From positions 2,879,501 through 2,943,500 of the forward strand of contig NZ_CP162414.1 in the NCBI RefSeq assembly GCF_040932005.1: a stretch of DNA of 64,000 bases. The letters run 5' to 3'. Shown piece by piece: positions 38,610 to 46,412 of the stretch (position 1 is the first letter of the stretch; every line of letters begins with the position of its first letter). The stretch comes from Aestuariibius sp. HNIBRBA575 (GTDB lineage: Bacteria > Pseudomonadota > Alphaproteobacteria > Rhodobacterales > Rhodobacteraceae). Both the position numbers and the translations under genes were made by a program. A model generated the notes under the pieces. It did no database searches and had not been told where the DNA came from. It worked only from the letters and a program-made list of their open reading frames with translations.

Positions 38610-39620
38610 ATGACCCAGTTCACACCTCGCGTTTTCTCCGGCATCAAACCCTCTGGCGGTTTGACCTTGGGCAATTACCTTGGCGCTATCAAACGTTTCG
38701 TTGACATGCAGGGCACAGATTTTGAAACGATGTATTGCGTCGTCGATCTGCACGCGATCACCGTCTGGCAAGACCCCGCCGAATTGCGCGACGCCACCCG
38801 CGAAGTGGCGGCCGGTTTTCTGGCGTCAGGGATCGATCCGGAAAAATCCACATTGTTCAACCAATCCCAGGTGCCCGCCCATGCGGAACTAGGCTGGTTG
38901 TTTAGCTGTGTGGCGCGTGTCGGTTGGATGAACCGCATGACCCAGTTCAAAGACAAAGCCGGGTCCGGCGCGGAAAAGGTCAGCCTTGGGCTTTATGCCT
39001 ATCCGGCGCTGATGGCGGCAGATATTTTGCTGTATCACGCAACGCATGTGCCTGTGGGCGAGGATCAGAAACAGCATGTTGAACTGACCCGCGACATCGC
39101 CAACAAATTCAATCACGACTTTAAGGTGGATTTCTTTCCTGAAACCAACCCTGTGATCGAGGGCCCGGCCACACGGGTGATGAACCTGCGTGATGGCACC
39201 AAAAAAATGTCCAAATCGGGTGAATCCGATATGGAACGCATCAATATGACCGACACGGCCGATCTGATCGCTAAAAAGTTCAAGAAAGCCAAAACCGATC
39301 CAGAACCTTTGCCAGAAACACTGGATGGGCTGAGCACGCGACCTGAGGCGAAAAATCTGGTCGATATTTATGCAGGTCTGTCAGGTCAAACATCCGAACA
39401 GGTGATCGCAGAATATGCCGGTGCAGGCTGGGGCCGTTTCAAACCGGCACTGGCCGATTTGGCGGTTGAAAAACTGGCCCCGATTTCGTCGGAAATGGCG
39501 CGCTATATGGATGACAAAGCAGAAATTGACCGGATTCTGGCCCGCGGCGCAGAAAAAGCCCGCGCCATCGCAGACCCGATTTTGAAGCAAACCAAAGAGA
39601 TCATTGGGTTTGTTCAGTAA
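38610..39620 (+). CDS. trpS: Tryptophanyl-tRNA synthetase
   Basis: Class I aminoacyl-tRNA synthetase charging tRNA-Trp, 336 residues. The N-terminal [19 protein letters not shown] contains the HIGH-equivalent TLGN, and [10 protein letters not shown] near residue 199 is the KMSKS loop. [17 protein letters not shown] and [18 protein letters not shown] are tryptophan-pocket blocks. It is divergent from the rhomboid-fold gene (72 bases between starts) and followed by a strong bidirectional terminator. Confidence 0.96.
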   Translation: MTQFTPRVFSGIKPSGGLTLGNYLGAIKRFVDMQGTDFETMYCVVDLHAITVWQDPAELRDATREVAAGFLASGIDPEKSTLFNQSQVPAHAELGWLFSCVARVGWMNRMTQFKDKAGSGAEKVSLGLYAYPALMAADILLYHATHVPVGEDQKQHVELTRDIANKFNHDFKVDFFPETNPVIEGPATRVMNLRDGTKKMSKSGESDMERINMTDTADLIAKKFKKAKTDPEPLPETLDGLSTRPEAKNLVDIYAGLSGQTSEQVIAEYAGAGWGRFKPALADLAVEKLAPISSEMARYMDDKAEIDRILARGAEKARAIADPILKQTKEIIGFVQ

Positions 39621-39652
39621 ACTGACTTGATTGCCGGCTCAGGCATCCCATC

Positions 39653-39682
39653 AAAAGGCCCGCCAATTGGCGGGCCTTTTTT
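39653..39682. terminator. Bidirectional terminator between trpS and the yghU-like gene
   Basis: Perfect 12-bp stem AAAAGGCCCGCC / GGCGGGCCTTTT with an AATT loop and T-run on the plus side; the A-run on the left gives a T-run for the minus-strand gene. Almost the same sequence ends the xdh-importer operon at 8173-8203. Confidence 0.92.
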
Positions 39683-39685
39683 GGG

Positions 39686-40549
39686 TTATTGATCGTCGCC
39701 AATTTTGTCCCATGTCTGGGTGTCAAAATCCGCCGCGTTGTGGCGTTCACGCAGCTGTTCAGCCGCTTCGCCCCAGGATTTATTGACCATCCGACCGCGT
39801 TTTACGGCTGGACGTGCATCAATCGCCTCGGCCCAACGCATCACGTTTTTATAGCTGGTAACGTCCAGGAATTCGGCCGCATCATAAAGACGCCCCAATA
39901 CCAGACCACCATACCAAGACCAGATCGCCATATCCGCGATGCTATAATCGTCACCGGCGATATAGGTGTTGTTGGCCAGTTGACGGTCCAGAACGTCCAG
40001 CTGACGTTTGGTTTCCATTGCAAATCGATCAATAGGATATTCAAACTTTTCAGGTGCATAGGCATAGAAATGCCCGAACCCACCGCCCAGATAGGGCGCG
40101 CTGCCCATTTGCCAGAACAGCCAGTTCATGACTTCGGTTCGCGCCGGGCCATCGGCAGGAATGAACGCGCCAAACTGATCGGCCAGATGCAACAGGATCG
40201 ACGCGCTTTCGAACACGCGCACAGGGGCATCACCGGTGTGATCATGCAGGGCTGGAATTTTCGAATTGGGGTTTACTTCAACAAAGCCAGATCCAAACTG
40301 GTCGCCCTCTTGGATGTTGATCAGCCATGCGTCATATTCCGCAGCATGACCCGCGGCCAGCAGCTCTTCGAACATGATGGTGGTTTTGATACCGTTGGGC
40401 GTGGCCAGTGAATAAAGCTGATAGGGATGATCCCCCACGGGCAGTTCTTTGTCATGGGTTGCACCCGCGATAGGGCGGTTGATGCTGGCGAATTTGCCGC
40501 CGCTCTCTTGTTCCCATTTCCACACTTTGGGGGGGGTATATTCGGTCAT
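39686..40549 (-). CDS. yghU: Glutathione-dependent disulfide-bond oxidoreductase, YghU-like
   Basis: 287-residue Nu-class glutathione transferase relative. The N-terminus EYTPPKVWKWEQESGGKFASINRPIAG is the extended arm of YghU proteins, followed by the thioredoxin-like fold (LYSLATPNGIKTTIMFEELL) and NPNSKIPALHDH, the glutathione-contact loop. YIAGDDYSIADMAIWSWYGGL marks the helical domain. These enzymes bind two glutathione molecules and reduce disulfide substrates. The gene is divergent from the VOC gene and ends against the trpS terminator. Confidence 0.9.
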   Translation of the reverse strand: MTEYTPPKVWKWEQESGGKFASINRPIAGATHDKELPVGDHPYQLYSLATPNGIKTTIMFEELLAAGHAAEYDAWLINIQEGDQFGSGFVEVNPNSKIPALHDHTGDAPVRVFESASILLHLADQFGAFIPADGPARTEVMNWLFWQMGSAPYLGGGFGHFYAYAPEKFEYPIDRFAMETKRQLDVLDRQLANNTYIAGDDYSIADMAIWSWYGGLVLGRLYDAAEFLDVTSYKNVMRWAEAIDARPAVKRGRMVNKSWGEAAEQLRERHNAADFDTQTWDKIGDDQ

Positions 40550-40708
40550 GCCGGCATCCTTTGATTAAATACTGGCAACACAGATAGCGCACAAAACCGC
40601 GCAGGCAATGGCAAAACATCCGTGCAAATGCGCACATCAACCGTTCATTTTCGCATCTGGTGCGCGGGTGTTGCGGCCCCATCTATGGTCCAACAGAAAG
40701 GAAACCGC

Positions 40709-41218
40709 ATGACATTCACCGCGCCAGTTGGGACCAAAATCGGCCATATCCACCTAAAAGTGGCGGATTTGGACCGGTCCATCGCGTTTTATTCAGATGT
40801 GCTTGGGTTCCGGTTGCAGCAACGGATCGGATCGCAGGCGGCGTTTCTGGGTGCGGATGGGTATCATCATCACATTGGCTTGAACACATGGGAAAGCCGC
40901 GGCGCCACCCCGCCCCCAGCCGGTCACACCGGGCTATATCATGTGGCATTTTTATATCCCAACCGCGCCGCACTTGGCCGGGCGGTTGACCATGTGCTGT
41001 CATCCGGTGTGGCGCTGGATGGGGCCGCGGATCATGGCGTCAGCCAGGCCGTGTATCTACGCGATCCGGATAATAACGGGGTAGAGCTTTATACCGATCG
41101 TCCCAAAGCTGACTGGCCCCGGGATCGGCATGGCGCGCTCAAAATGCATACTGCGCGTTTGGACGTTGATGCCTTGATTGCACAAAGCCGTCATAAAACG
41201 GTGTCCGAATCCCAGTAA
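40709..41218 (+). CDS. VOC family protein (catechol 2,3-dioxygenase-like)
   Basis: 169 residues from ATG 40709 with AAAGGA seven bases upstream; a longer in-frame version to 40622 is rejected. Vicinal-oxygen-chelate fold: GTKIGHIHLKVADLDRSIAFYSDVLGF opens the first module with a metal-ligand His, HHIGLNTWES and HVAFLYPNRAALGRAVDHVL follow, and DPDNNGVELYTDRP supplies the Glu ligand. It resembles small extradiol-dioxygenase/glyoxalase homologues of unknown substrate. Confidence 0.85.
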   Translation: MTFTAPVGTKIGHIHLKVADLDRSIAFYSDVLGFRLQQRIGSQAAFLGADGYHHHIGLNTWESRGATPPPAGHTGLYHVAFLYPNRAALGRAVDHVLSSGVALDGAADHGVSQAVYLRDPDNNGVELYTDRPKADWPRDRHGALKMHTARLDVDALIAQSRHKTVSESQ

Positions 41219-41321
41219 AACAACCTTATTCCCCATGTTGACCGGGCCTGTCCTGTTTCCGGTCACTGCGCCGTCTTTGCGATGTCACGGATGGCTCATC
41301 GGTTGTCCCGCCGATGAAACC

Positions 41322-41360
41322 AAACGCGCCCGGCTATCCCCTGCCCGGGCGCGTTTTCTT
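41322..41360 (+). terminator. Hairpin terminator between VOC gene and ilvE
   Basis: AAACGCGCCCGG pairs perfectly with CCGGGCGCGTTT (41345-41356) and is followed by TTCTT. Located about 100 bases after the VOC stop and about 60 before the ilvE start. Confidence 0.75.
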
Positions 41361-41416
41361 ATCTGGACCTTCCTTTGGGGCTGGCCTAGCGTCAGCCAGA
41401 ATTCAGGAGGACAATC

Positions 41417-42277
41417 ATGGCAACCGGCACAAATATCCGCACCTTTGTTGATGGCGCATGGCACGATGGGGATGTGCCAATCATGAAGGCCGCAGATCAC
41501 GGGTCATGGCTGGGCAGTACGGTTTTTGACGGCGCGCGATTTTTCGAAGGTGTAACCCCGGATTTACACGCCCATTGCGCACGAACCAACAGATCAGCCG
41601 AGGCATTGATGCTGTCACCATCAGTGGCCACATCAGACATGGTCGACATTGTGCAAGAAGGCCTGAAATCCTATTCCAAAGACAGCGCCGTTTACATCCG
41701 CCCCATGTATTGGGGCATCGGATCAGGCTTTTCTGCGATTGTCCCAGCCCAAGAACCCGCCGGGTTCGCCATCTGCCTAGAAGAAATCCCCATGGCCGAT
41801 GCACAGGCCAGCACCACATTGACCCGCACCCAATTTCGCCGCCCGGTTTTAGAAAATGCCGTGGTCAATGCCAAGGCGGGCTGTCTCTATCCTAACAACG
41901 CCCGCATGTTGGCCGAGGCACAATCACGCGGCTTTGGGAATGCTTTGGCGGCGGATGCTCTGGGCAATGTTGCCGAAACCGCCACATCCAATGTGTTCAT
42001 TGTCCGCGATGGAGAAGTGTTCACCCCCGTGCCCAATGGCACATTTCTGGCCGGGATCACCCGCGCGCGCCACATCACCAACATGAAGGCAGATGGCATC
42101 AAAGTGCATGAAACCGTTCTGTCCTTTGAGGATGTCGCCGCCGCCGACGAAGTGTTCCTGTCGGGGAACATGTCCAAAGTGACACCAGTGAGCGCATTTG
42201 ACGACATTCAATACCAAACCGGCCCCATCGCGCGCCGCGTGCGGGATATGTATTGGGATTGGGCGCTTTCTGCTTAA
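41417..42277 (+). CDS. ilvE: Branched-chain amino acid aminotransferase (class IV PLP)
   Basis: PLP enzyme of fold type IV catalysing the last step of valine, leucine and isoleucine synthesis and its reverse. 286 residues; AGGAGGACAATC before the ATG is a near-ideal ribosome-binding site. ADHGSWLGSTVFDGARFFEG is the class IV N-terminal block, NAKAGCLYPNN carries the PLP lysine, EADALGNVAETATSN-like sequence gives the cofactor Glu, and LSGNMSKVTPVSAFDD is the C-terminal phosphate loop. Class IV also includes D-amino-acid aminotransferases, so specificity is probable, not proven. Confidence 0.87.
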   Translation: MATGTNIRTFVDGAWHDGDVPIMKAADHGSWLGSTVFDGARFFEGVTPDLHAHCARTNRSAEALMLSPSVATSDMVDIVQEGLKSYSKDSAVYIRPMYWGIGSGFSAIVPAQEPAGFAICLEEIPMADAQASTTLTRTQFRRPVLENAVVNAKAGCLYPNNARMLAEAQSRGFGNALAADALGNVAETATSNVFIVRDGEVFTPVPNGTFLAGITRARHITNMKADGIKVHETVLSFEDVAAADEVFLSGNMSKVTPVSAFDDIQYQTGPIARRVRDMYWDWALSA

Positions 42278-42301
42278 ATCCGCATCCCTCATCTGGATGT
42301 C

Positions 42302-42336
42302 AAAGCCCGGCCTATCGGTATAGGCTGGGCTTTTTT
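42302..42336 (+). terminator. ilvE terminator
   Basis: 14-bp stem AAAGCCCGGCCTAT / ATAGGCTGGGCTTT with one G-T pair and a four-base CGGT loop, followed by a T-run. It lies 25 bases after the ilvE stop and about 20 bases before the start of the first 688-bp repeat. Confidence 0.92.
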
Positions 42337-42613
42337 GTTTTTCGGGGGGATTTTCCCTCACCTGCCCGTGAAAACCAGCAACAAAAGCCGCCAAAACCCT
42401 GATCACAATTTTTCTAGCAAAAAAATTTCATCCAAATGTTACAACTAAACTGATCGGTTCAGACGCCCATTCGCGCATCTGCGCACCAATTCCGTGCACG
42501 CCCCCACAGAACCCAGACCCCGGGTCGGTTTGCGCGGATTTCAAGCTTTGTTTCAAAGAAAAATCCATCCCATTTCTGTGATCATCCCCCCCCTTTTAAT
42601 CCCGCCAAACCTG

Positions 42614-42640
42614 CCCCAAATCCTAATCATCGAAACGCGG
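42614..42640 (+). promoter_or_regulatory. Shared 27-bp upstream element, copy 1
   Basis: Ends in AATCATCGAAACGCGG, 61 bases before the start codon at 42702. The same 27 bases occur at 44735-44761 and, with one change (CCT to CTT), at 43947-43973 upstream of the diverged paralogue. Candidate activator or sigma-factor site. Confidence 0.55.
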
Positions 42641-42701
42641 TTCCTCCCGCCGCACACAATCAGGCAAATCGCCTAACACACAGACACACAAAGGAAATAT
42701 C

Positions 42702-43037
42702 ATGACTAAATTCGCACTTATCGCCGCCCTGACTGCTTCTGTAGCTGCCGCTTCTGCTGCTTCCGCTGACAGCAACTTCTCTTTTGACGCCGCTCAAAAC
42801 TCTGGTTCGATTTTGGAACTGGGCGTTGTAAATTCCGCCGCTGACGGCGTGATCGAAGTTTACGATTACCGCTTGGGCGAGCAGGGCAAATTGCTGGCCG
42901 TAGAGAGCGTCCACGCCGGCGCAAACCGCGACACACGCATCAACCTGAACTCTGAGCCCTTCGGCGACGTTCTGGCCGTGCTGAAATCCGGCGGCCAAGT
43001 TCTGGCAACTCAACAGGTCGACGTCCGCGCAAACTAA
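42702..43037 (+). CDS. Small exported protein, copy 1 of identical pair
   Basis: 111 residues. A clear Sec signal peptide (MTKFALIAALTASVAAASAASA) should be cleaved before DSNFSF, leaving a mature protein of about 89 residues, periplasmic or secreted, without cysteines or membrane segments. The mature part is beta-rich: ILELGVVNSAADGVIEVYDY, then GKLLAVESVHAGANRDTR and SEPFGDVLAVLKSG. The pattern of a small beta-sandwich with a conserved HAGANRDTR loop is unassigned to me; function unknown. The start is supported by AAAGGAAATATC. It is identical in sequence to 44823-45158 and related to 44042-44380. A terminator at 43083-43109 closes the unit. Confidence 0.82.
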   Translation: MTKFALIAALTASVAAASAASADSNFSFDAAQNSGSILELGVVNSAADGVIEVYDYRLGEQGKLLAVESVHAGANRDTRINLNSEPFGDVLAVLKSGGQVLATQQVDVRAN

Positions 43038-43082
43038 GCGCCGTCAACCAACGAATACACGTGCCGAAAGGGTGTCGTGTGG

Positions 43083-43109
43083 GGGTCGTCCGAAAGGGCG
43101 GCCCTTTTT
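43083..43109 (+). terminator. Terminator after small exported protein copy 1
   Basis: GGGTCGTCC pairs with GGGCGGCCC across a GAAA tetraloop (two G-T pairs), followed by TTTTT. Lies just outside the repeat, so the two copies have independently evolved terminators. Confidence 0.88.
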
Positions 43110-43207
43110 CGTATGTCCCCTTTTTTGTGCAAGCCTCGCCCATAAATCGAAAACGCCATTGCCACTGACTTGTTGCTACGGCACAGTATGCCGACGTTGG
43201 AGGGACT

Positions 43208-43666
43208 TTGATGCGTAAATTCCTTGTTATTCTTGATGATAGCCGTGAATGCCTGAATGCAATGCGGTTTGCCGCTATGCGGGCTGCCCATACTGGCGGT
43301 GGGGTTGAGGTGCTGTCGATCATCGCACCAGAAGAATTCAATCACTGGATCGGCGTGGGCGAAATTATGCGCGAAGAAGCGCGCGAACGGATTGTGGTCC
43401 ATTTCGAGGTTTTCGCCAAATGGATGCGCGACCGTCAGGGTGTTGATCCTGAATTGGTGATCCGAGAAGGCGAAGCCGTTCAGGAAATTCTGTCCCAAAT
43501 CAAGGATGACCCAGAAATCGGCGTTCTGGTTCTGGGCGCGGCCACCGACAAAAAGGGCCCCGGCCCCTTGGTCACTGCATTGACCCGCAGCGCGGGATCG
43601 TTGCCGATTCCCTTTACAATTGTCCCCGGCGACATGTCCAAAGAGCGGCTCGAAGCGATCACCTGA
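43208..43666 (+). CDS. Universal stress protein (UspA family)
   Basis: 152 residues; GGAGGGACTTTG before the ATG. The N-terminal strand KFLVILDDSRECLNAMRFAAMRA and the C-terminal GVLVLGAATDKKGPGPLVTAL are UspA-fold blocks, with the ATP-loop glycines less standard than the G2xG9xG(S/T) consensus, so nucleotide binding is uncertain. It lies alone between the two 688-bp repeats. Usp proteins respond to starvation and stress; a link with the flanking exported proteins is only positional. Confidence 0.85.
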   Translation: MMRKFLVILDDSRECLNAMRFAAMRAAHTGGGVEVLSIIAPEEFNHWIGVGEIMREEARERIVVHFEVFAKWMRDRQGVDPELVIREGEAVQEILSQIKDDPEIGVLVLGAATDKKGPGPLVTALTRSAGSLPIPFTIVPGDMSKERLEAIT

Positions 43667-44041
43667 TCGTAAAATACCTCTCATTTCAGGCACATACCTT
43701 CACGCAAGTGAGAGCCCTCTGACACAGTTGGGGGCTCACATTTTGATGTGCGTTTTTATTTTGTGAAGATTATGCACGCTTACGAGGGTGCAAATCAGCA
43801 CATATGCACGTAAATCCCGACTTTACCACGCATCGGCGCACACAACCCAGAGCCCGTCATAGCCCCCTCAATTTCAAGGTTTGTTACCGGTCACTTTGGC
43901 ATCACTTGAGTGTGACGCCCGACGTCTTTCTTTGCCTGCGCTTTCCCCCCAAATCTTAATCATCGAAACGCGGCACACCACGACACACACAACACACGAC
44001 GCCGCATCCAAAACAATGTCTCTGATCTGAAAGGACACCCA
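43667..44041 (+). other. 375-bp non-coding leader of the third paralogue
   Basis: No gene seen. After uspA there is an imperfect hairpin (GTGAGAGCCC to GGGCTCAC, 43708-43739) that may terminate uspA weakly. The rest resembles, in a diverged way, the leader inside the 688-bp repeat: scattered matches such as TTTCAAG-TTTGTT and AACCCAGA, and the 27-bp element at 43947-43973. Confidence 0.6.
43947..43973 (+). promoter_or_regulatory. Shared 27-bp upstream element, copy 2 (diverged gene)
   Basis: 26 of 27 bases match the elements in both 688-bp repeats although the neighbouring sequence has diverged, which suggests selection. It ends 68 bases before the start at 44042. Confidence 0.6.
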
Positions 44042-44380
44042 ATGACTAAATTTGCTATCGCCATCGCCCTGACCGCAACCATCGCTGGTGCATCCTCTGC
44101 TCTTGCCAACAGCTATTTCACGCTGGATGCAAATCAGGACAGCGGATCAACCCTGGATCTGGGGATTGTCGTTTCCGAAGTTCCCGGCACCGTTGAAATC
44201 TATGACTTCCGCCTCGGCGTCCAAGGCAAACTGCTGGGCACCGAAGACGTCCATGCCGGCGCCAACCGCGACACGCGGGTTGATTTGGGCTCTGAACCCT
44301 TTGGTGACGTGATTGCCGTGTTGAAATCCGACAGCGGTCAAATCCTGGCCACCACAGACGTCGATATTCGCGATAACTAA
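44042..44380 (+). CDS. Small exported protein, diverged paralogue
   Basis: 112 residues, homologous along its whole length to the identical pair on either side. Signal peptide MTKFAIAIALTATIAGASSALA, then NSYFTLDANQDSGSTLDLG. Strongly conserved between paralogues are EIYDFRLG / EVYDYRLG, GKLLG-type turn, VHAGANRDTR and SEPFGDV-AVLKS; the C-terminal motif is VDIRDN versus VDVRAN. Start preceded by AAAGGACACCC. It is followed by its own terminator (44404-44431). The conserved core suggests the same binding or structural role; function unknown. Confidence 0.82.
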   Translation: MTKFAIAIALTATIAGASSALANSYFTLDANQDSGSTLDLGIVVSEVPGTVEIYDFRLGVQGKLLGTEDVHAGANRDTRVDLGSEPFGDVIAVLKSDSGQILATTDVDIRDN

Positions 44381-44403
44381 GTCCCCTGTTATCCCGAATG
44401 TAG

Positions 44404-44431
44404 AAAGGTCGCCCTGCGGGGCGGCCTTTTT
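44404..44431 (+). terminator. Terminator after the diverged paralogue
   Basis: AAAGGTCGCCC pairs with GGGCGGCCTTT (one G-T pair) across a short loop, followed by a T-run; 24 bases after the stop. Confidence 0.9.
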
Positions 44432-44734
44432 GCGTTTTTGGCCATGTGTCACAGGATGGTAAATTCGCCCCATCCCCCTCACCTGCCCGTGAAAACCAGC
44501 AACAAAAGCCGCCAAAACCCTGATCACAATTTTTCTAGCAAAAAAATTTCATCCAAATGTTACAACTAAACTGATCGGTTCAGACGCCCATTCGCGCATC
44601 TGCGCACCAATTCCGTGCACGCCCCCACAGAACCCAGACCCCGGGTCGGTTTGCGCGGATTTCAAGCTTTGTTTCAAAGAAAAATCCATCCCATTTCTGT
44701 GATCATCCCCCCCCTTTTAATCCCGCCAAACCTG

Positions 44735-44761
44735 CCCCAAATCCTAATCATCGAAACGCGG
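44735..44761 (+). promoter_or_regulatory. Shared 27-bp upstream element, copy 3
   Basis: Identical to 42614-42640 because it lies in the repeat; 61 bases before the start at 44823. Confidence 0.55.
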
Positions 44762-44822
44762 TTCCTCCCGCCGCACACAATCAGGCAAATCGCCTAACAC
44801 ACAGACACACAAAGGAAATATC

Positions 44823-45158
44823 ATGACTAAATTCGCACTTATCGCCGCCCTGACTGCTTCTGTAGCTGCCGCTTCTGCTGCTTCCGCTGACAGCAACTTC
44901 TCTTTTGACGCCGCTCAAAACTCTGGTTCGATTTTGGAACTGGGCGTTGTAAATTCCGCCGCTGACGGCGTGATCGAAGTTTACGATTACCGCTTGGGCG
45001 AGCAGGGCAAATTGCTGGCCGTAGAGAGCGTCCACGCCGGCGCAAACCGCGACACACGCATCAACCTGAACTCTGAGCCCTTCGGCGACGTTCTGGCCGT
45101 GCTGAAATCCGGCGGCCAAGTTCTGGCAACTCAACAGGTCGACGTCCGCGCAAACTAA
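44823..45158 (+). CDS. Small exported protein, copy 2 of identical pair
   Basis: 111 residues, the same protein as 42702-43037 with no amino acid change and no visible silent change. Sec signal peptide then an 89-residue beta-rich mature domain with the HAGANRDTR loop. Because the upstream 347 bases are also identical, both genes should be driven by the same promoter, doubling gene dosage. Its terminator (45179-45207) differs from that of copy 1. Function unknown. Confidence 0.82.
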   Translation: MTKFALIAALTASVAAASAASADSNFSFDAAQNSGSILELGVVNSAADGVIEVYDYRLGEQGKLLAVESVHAGANRDTRINLNSEPFGDVLAVLKSGGQVLATQQVDVRAN

Positions 45159-45178
45159 GCGCCACGCCACCACTCACG

Positions 45179-45207
45179 AAAGGGTCGCCCAAACGGGCGG
45201 CCCTTTT
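45179..45207 (+). terminator. Terminator after small exported protein copy 2
   Basis: AAGGGTCGCCC pairs with GGGCGGCCCTT (one G-T pair) across AAAC, followed by TTTT. Confidence 0.9.
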
Positions 45208-45283
45208 GCGTTTTAGAATGTTTCTAAAGCTTGACATAGACGGCCTCCGATAGCATATCAAATCTGTCAGGAAAGGGCGTCTC

Positions 45284-45844
45284 ATGTTCATTCAAACCGA
45301 ATCCACACCAAACCCAGCCACGTTGAAGTTTCTTCCGGGGCAATCCGTGCTGGAAACCGGCACCGCTGATTTTGCATCCCCAGAGGCGGCGCAAAATTCG
45401 CCGCTGGCACAGCGCATCTTTGCGGTCGATGGCGTGACCGGCGTTTTCTTTGGCTCTGACTTTGTGACCGTGACCAAGGTGGACGGCACCGAATGGGACC
45501 ATATCAAACCCGCGATCCTGGGTTCGATCATGGAGCATTTCCAATCCGGCGCCCCGGTGATTGCAGGCGAACAGGCCGCATCAGGTCATGCCGCTTATGA
45601 TGCAGAGGATTCTGGCATCGTTGATCAAATCAAAGAATTGCTGGACACACGTGTGCGCCCGGCCGTGGCCCAAGATGGCGGTGACATCACATTTCATGGC
45701 TTTGATCGCGGCGTGGTTTACCTGCATATGCAGGGGGCGTGCGCCGGTTGCCCGTCCTCCACTTTGACGTTGAAAATGGGCATCGAAAACCTGCTGCGTC
45801 ATTACATCCCCGAAGTGACAGAGGTGCGCCCCGTTGCCGCCTAA
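45284..45844 (+). CDS. NifU/NfuA-type iron-sulfur cluster carrier
   Basis: 186 residues. The N-terminal Nfu_N domain opens MFIQTESTPNPATLKFLPG, and the C-terminal NifU-like domain carries the cluster-binding CxxC in QGACAGCPSSTLTLKMGIE near residue 150. These proteins hold a [4Fe-4S] cluster at a dimer interface and deliver it to client enzymes. Its last 11 bases overlap the TTG start of tsaB, forming nfu-tsaB-rimI. Annotated in relatives as NifU family protein. Confidence 0.92.
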   Translation: MFIQTESTPNPATLKFLPGQSVLETGTADFASPEAAQNSPLAQRIFAVDGVTGVFFGSDFVTVTKVDGTEWDHIKPAILGSIMEHFQSGAPVIAGEQAASGHAAYDAEDSGIVDQIKELLDTRVRPAVAQDGGDITFHGFDRGVVYLHMQGACAGCPSSTLTLKMGIENLLRHYIPEVTEVRPVAA

Positions 45845-46412
45845 GACAACAATACTGGCATTTGATACATCGGCTGCGCATTGCGCAGCCGCTTTGCTAT
45901 GGGATGGACGCATCACCACCCAAGTCGAAGAGATGAAGCGCGGGCAAGCCGAACATCTGATGGTTCTGCTGGAAAACATGCTGAAACAGGCCGATCTGGA
46001 CTGGGCAGATCTGACGGCGATTGGGGTCGGCATCGGTCCCGGCAATTTCACGGGCATCCGAATTTCAGTTTCTGCCGCGCGCGGATTGGCGTTGGGGCTG
46101 GGCATTCCGGCCATTGGTGTGGGTATTCTGGACGCCATCGCCTATGGCCAACCGCGGCCAATGATTGCCACGCTGCCCGCCCCCCGTGACATGCATTACG
46201 CCCAGCATTTTGATGTCACCCAATCTGACATCACATTGGAACCCGGCGCGGTGCCCGCATTTGACGCCCATCACGTGACATCCTCGATTGCACGAATCGC
46301 AGCAGAGCGCAGCCAATCTGGCGCGCCAATGCCACGCCCTGCGCCGCTTTATATGCGGGCTGCTGATGCCGCCCCGCCGCGTGACCCGGCACCTGTAATT
46401 CTTGCGGATTGA
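45834..46412 (+). CDS. tsaB: tRNA N6-threonylcarbamoyladenosine synthesis protein TsaB
   Basis: Partner of TsaD and TsaE in making t6A37 of ANN-decoding tRNAs. 192 residues, ASKHA-like fold: ILAFDTSAAHCAAALLWDG, KRGQAEHLMVLLENML and IGVGIGPGNFTGIRISVSAARGLALGL. No ATG is available; TTG 45834 with GAGGTG six bases upstream is the best start and overlaps nfu by 11 bases. The C-terminal domain is short compared with E. coli TsaB, as is common in Rhodobacteraceae. rimI follows, a widespread tsaB-rimI pairing. Confidence 0.92.
   Translation: MPPKTTILAFDTSAAHCAAALLWDGRITTQVEEMKRGQAEHLMVLLENMLKQADLDWADLTAIGVGIGPGNFTGIRISVSAARGLALGLGIPAIGVGILDAIAYGQPRPMIATLPAPRDMHYAQHFDVTQSDITLEPGAVPAFDAHHVTSSIARIAAERSQSGAPMPRPAPLYMRAADAAPPRDPAPVILAD

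Larger units (their letters stand above)
42355..43042 (+). repeat. 688-bp perfect direct repeat, copy 1
   Basis: Identical by eye to 44476-45163 (constant offset 2121). It spans 347 bases of non-coding upstream DNA, the complete 111-codon exported-protein gene and four bases past its stop. Left edge: the base before differs (T at 42354, C at 44475). Right edge: G at 43043 against A at 45164. The 347-base leader holds an A/T-rich tract, no convincing gene, and the 27-bp element at 42614-42640. Confidence 0.95.
44476..45163 (+). repeat. 688-bp perfect direct repeat, copy 2
   Basis: Identical by eye to 42355-43042, same orientation. No inverted ends, target-site duplication or transposase accompanies either copy, so this looks like a segmental duplication or gene conversion, not an insertion sequence. 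Confidence 0.95.

Noticed and set aside
42494..42676. 60-codon ORF in the leader of the repeat, and its twin at 44615-44797
   Set aside because: Identical only because the leader is duplicated. Proline-rich composition, no ribosome-binding site, and the homologous leader at 43667-44041 does not keep the frame.
43708..43739. Strong terminator after uspA
   Set aside because: GTGAGAGCCC/GGGCTCAC has a two-base bulge and a long loop, followed by ATTTTGATG; mentioned only as weak.
42355..45163. Insertion sequence or composite transposon explanation for the 688-bp repeats
   Set aside because: No terminal inverted repeats, no transposase and no target-site duplication; the unit is leader plus host gene.
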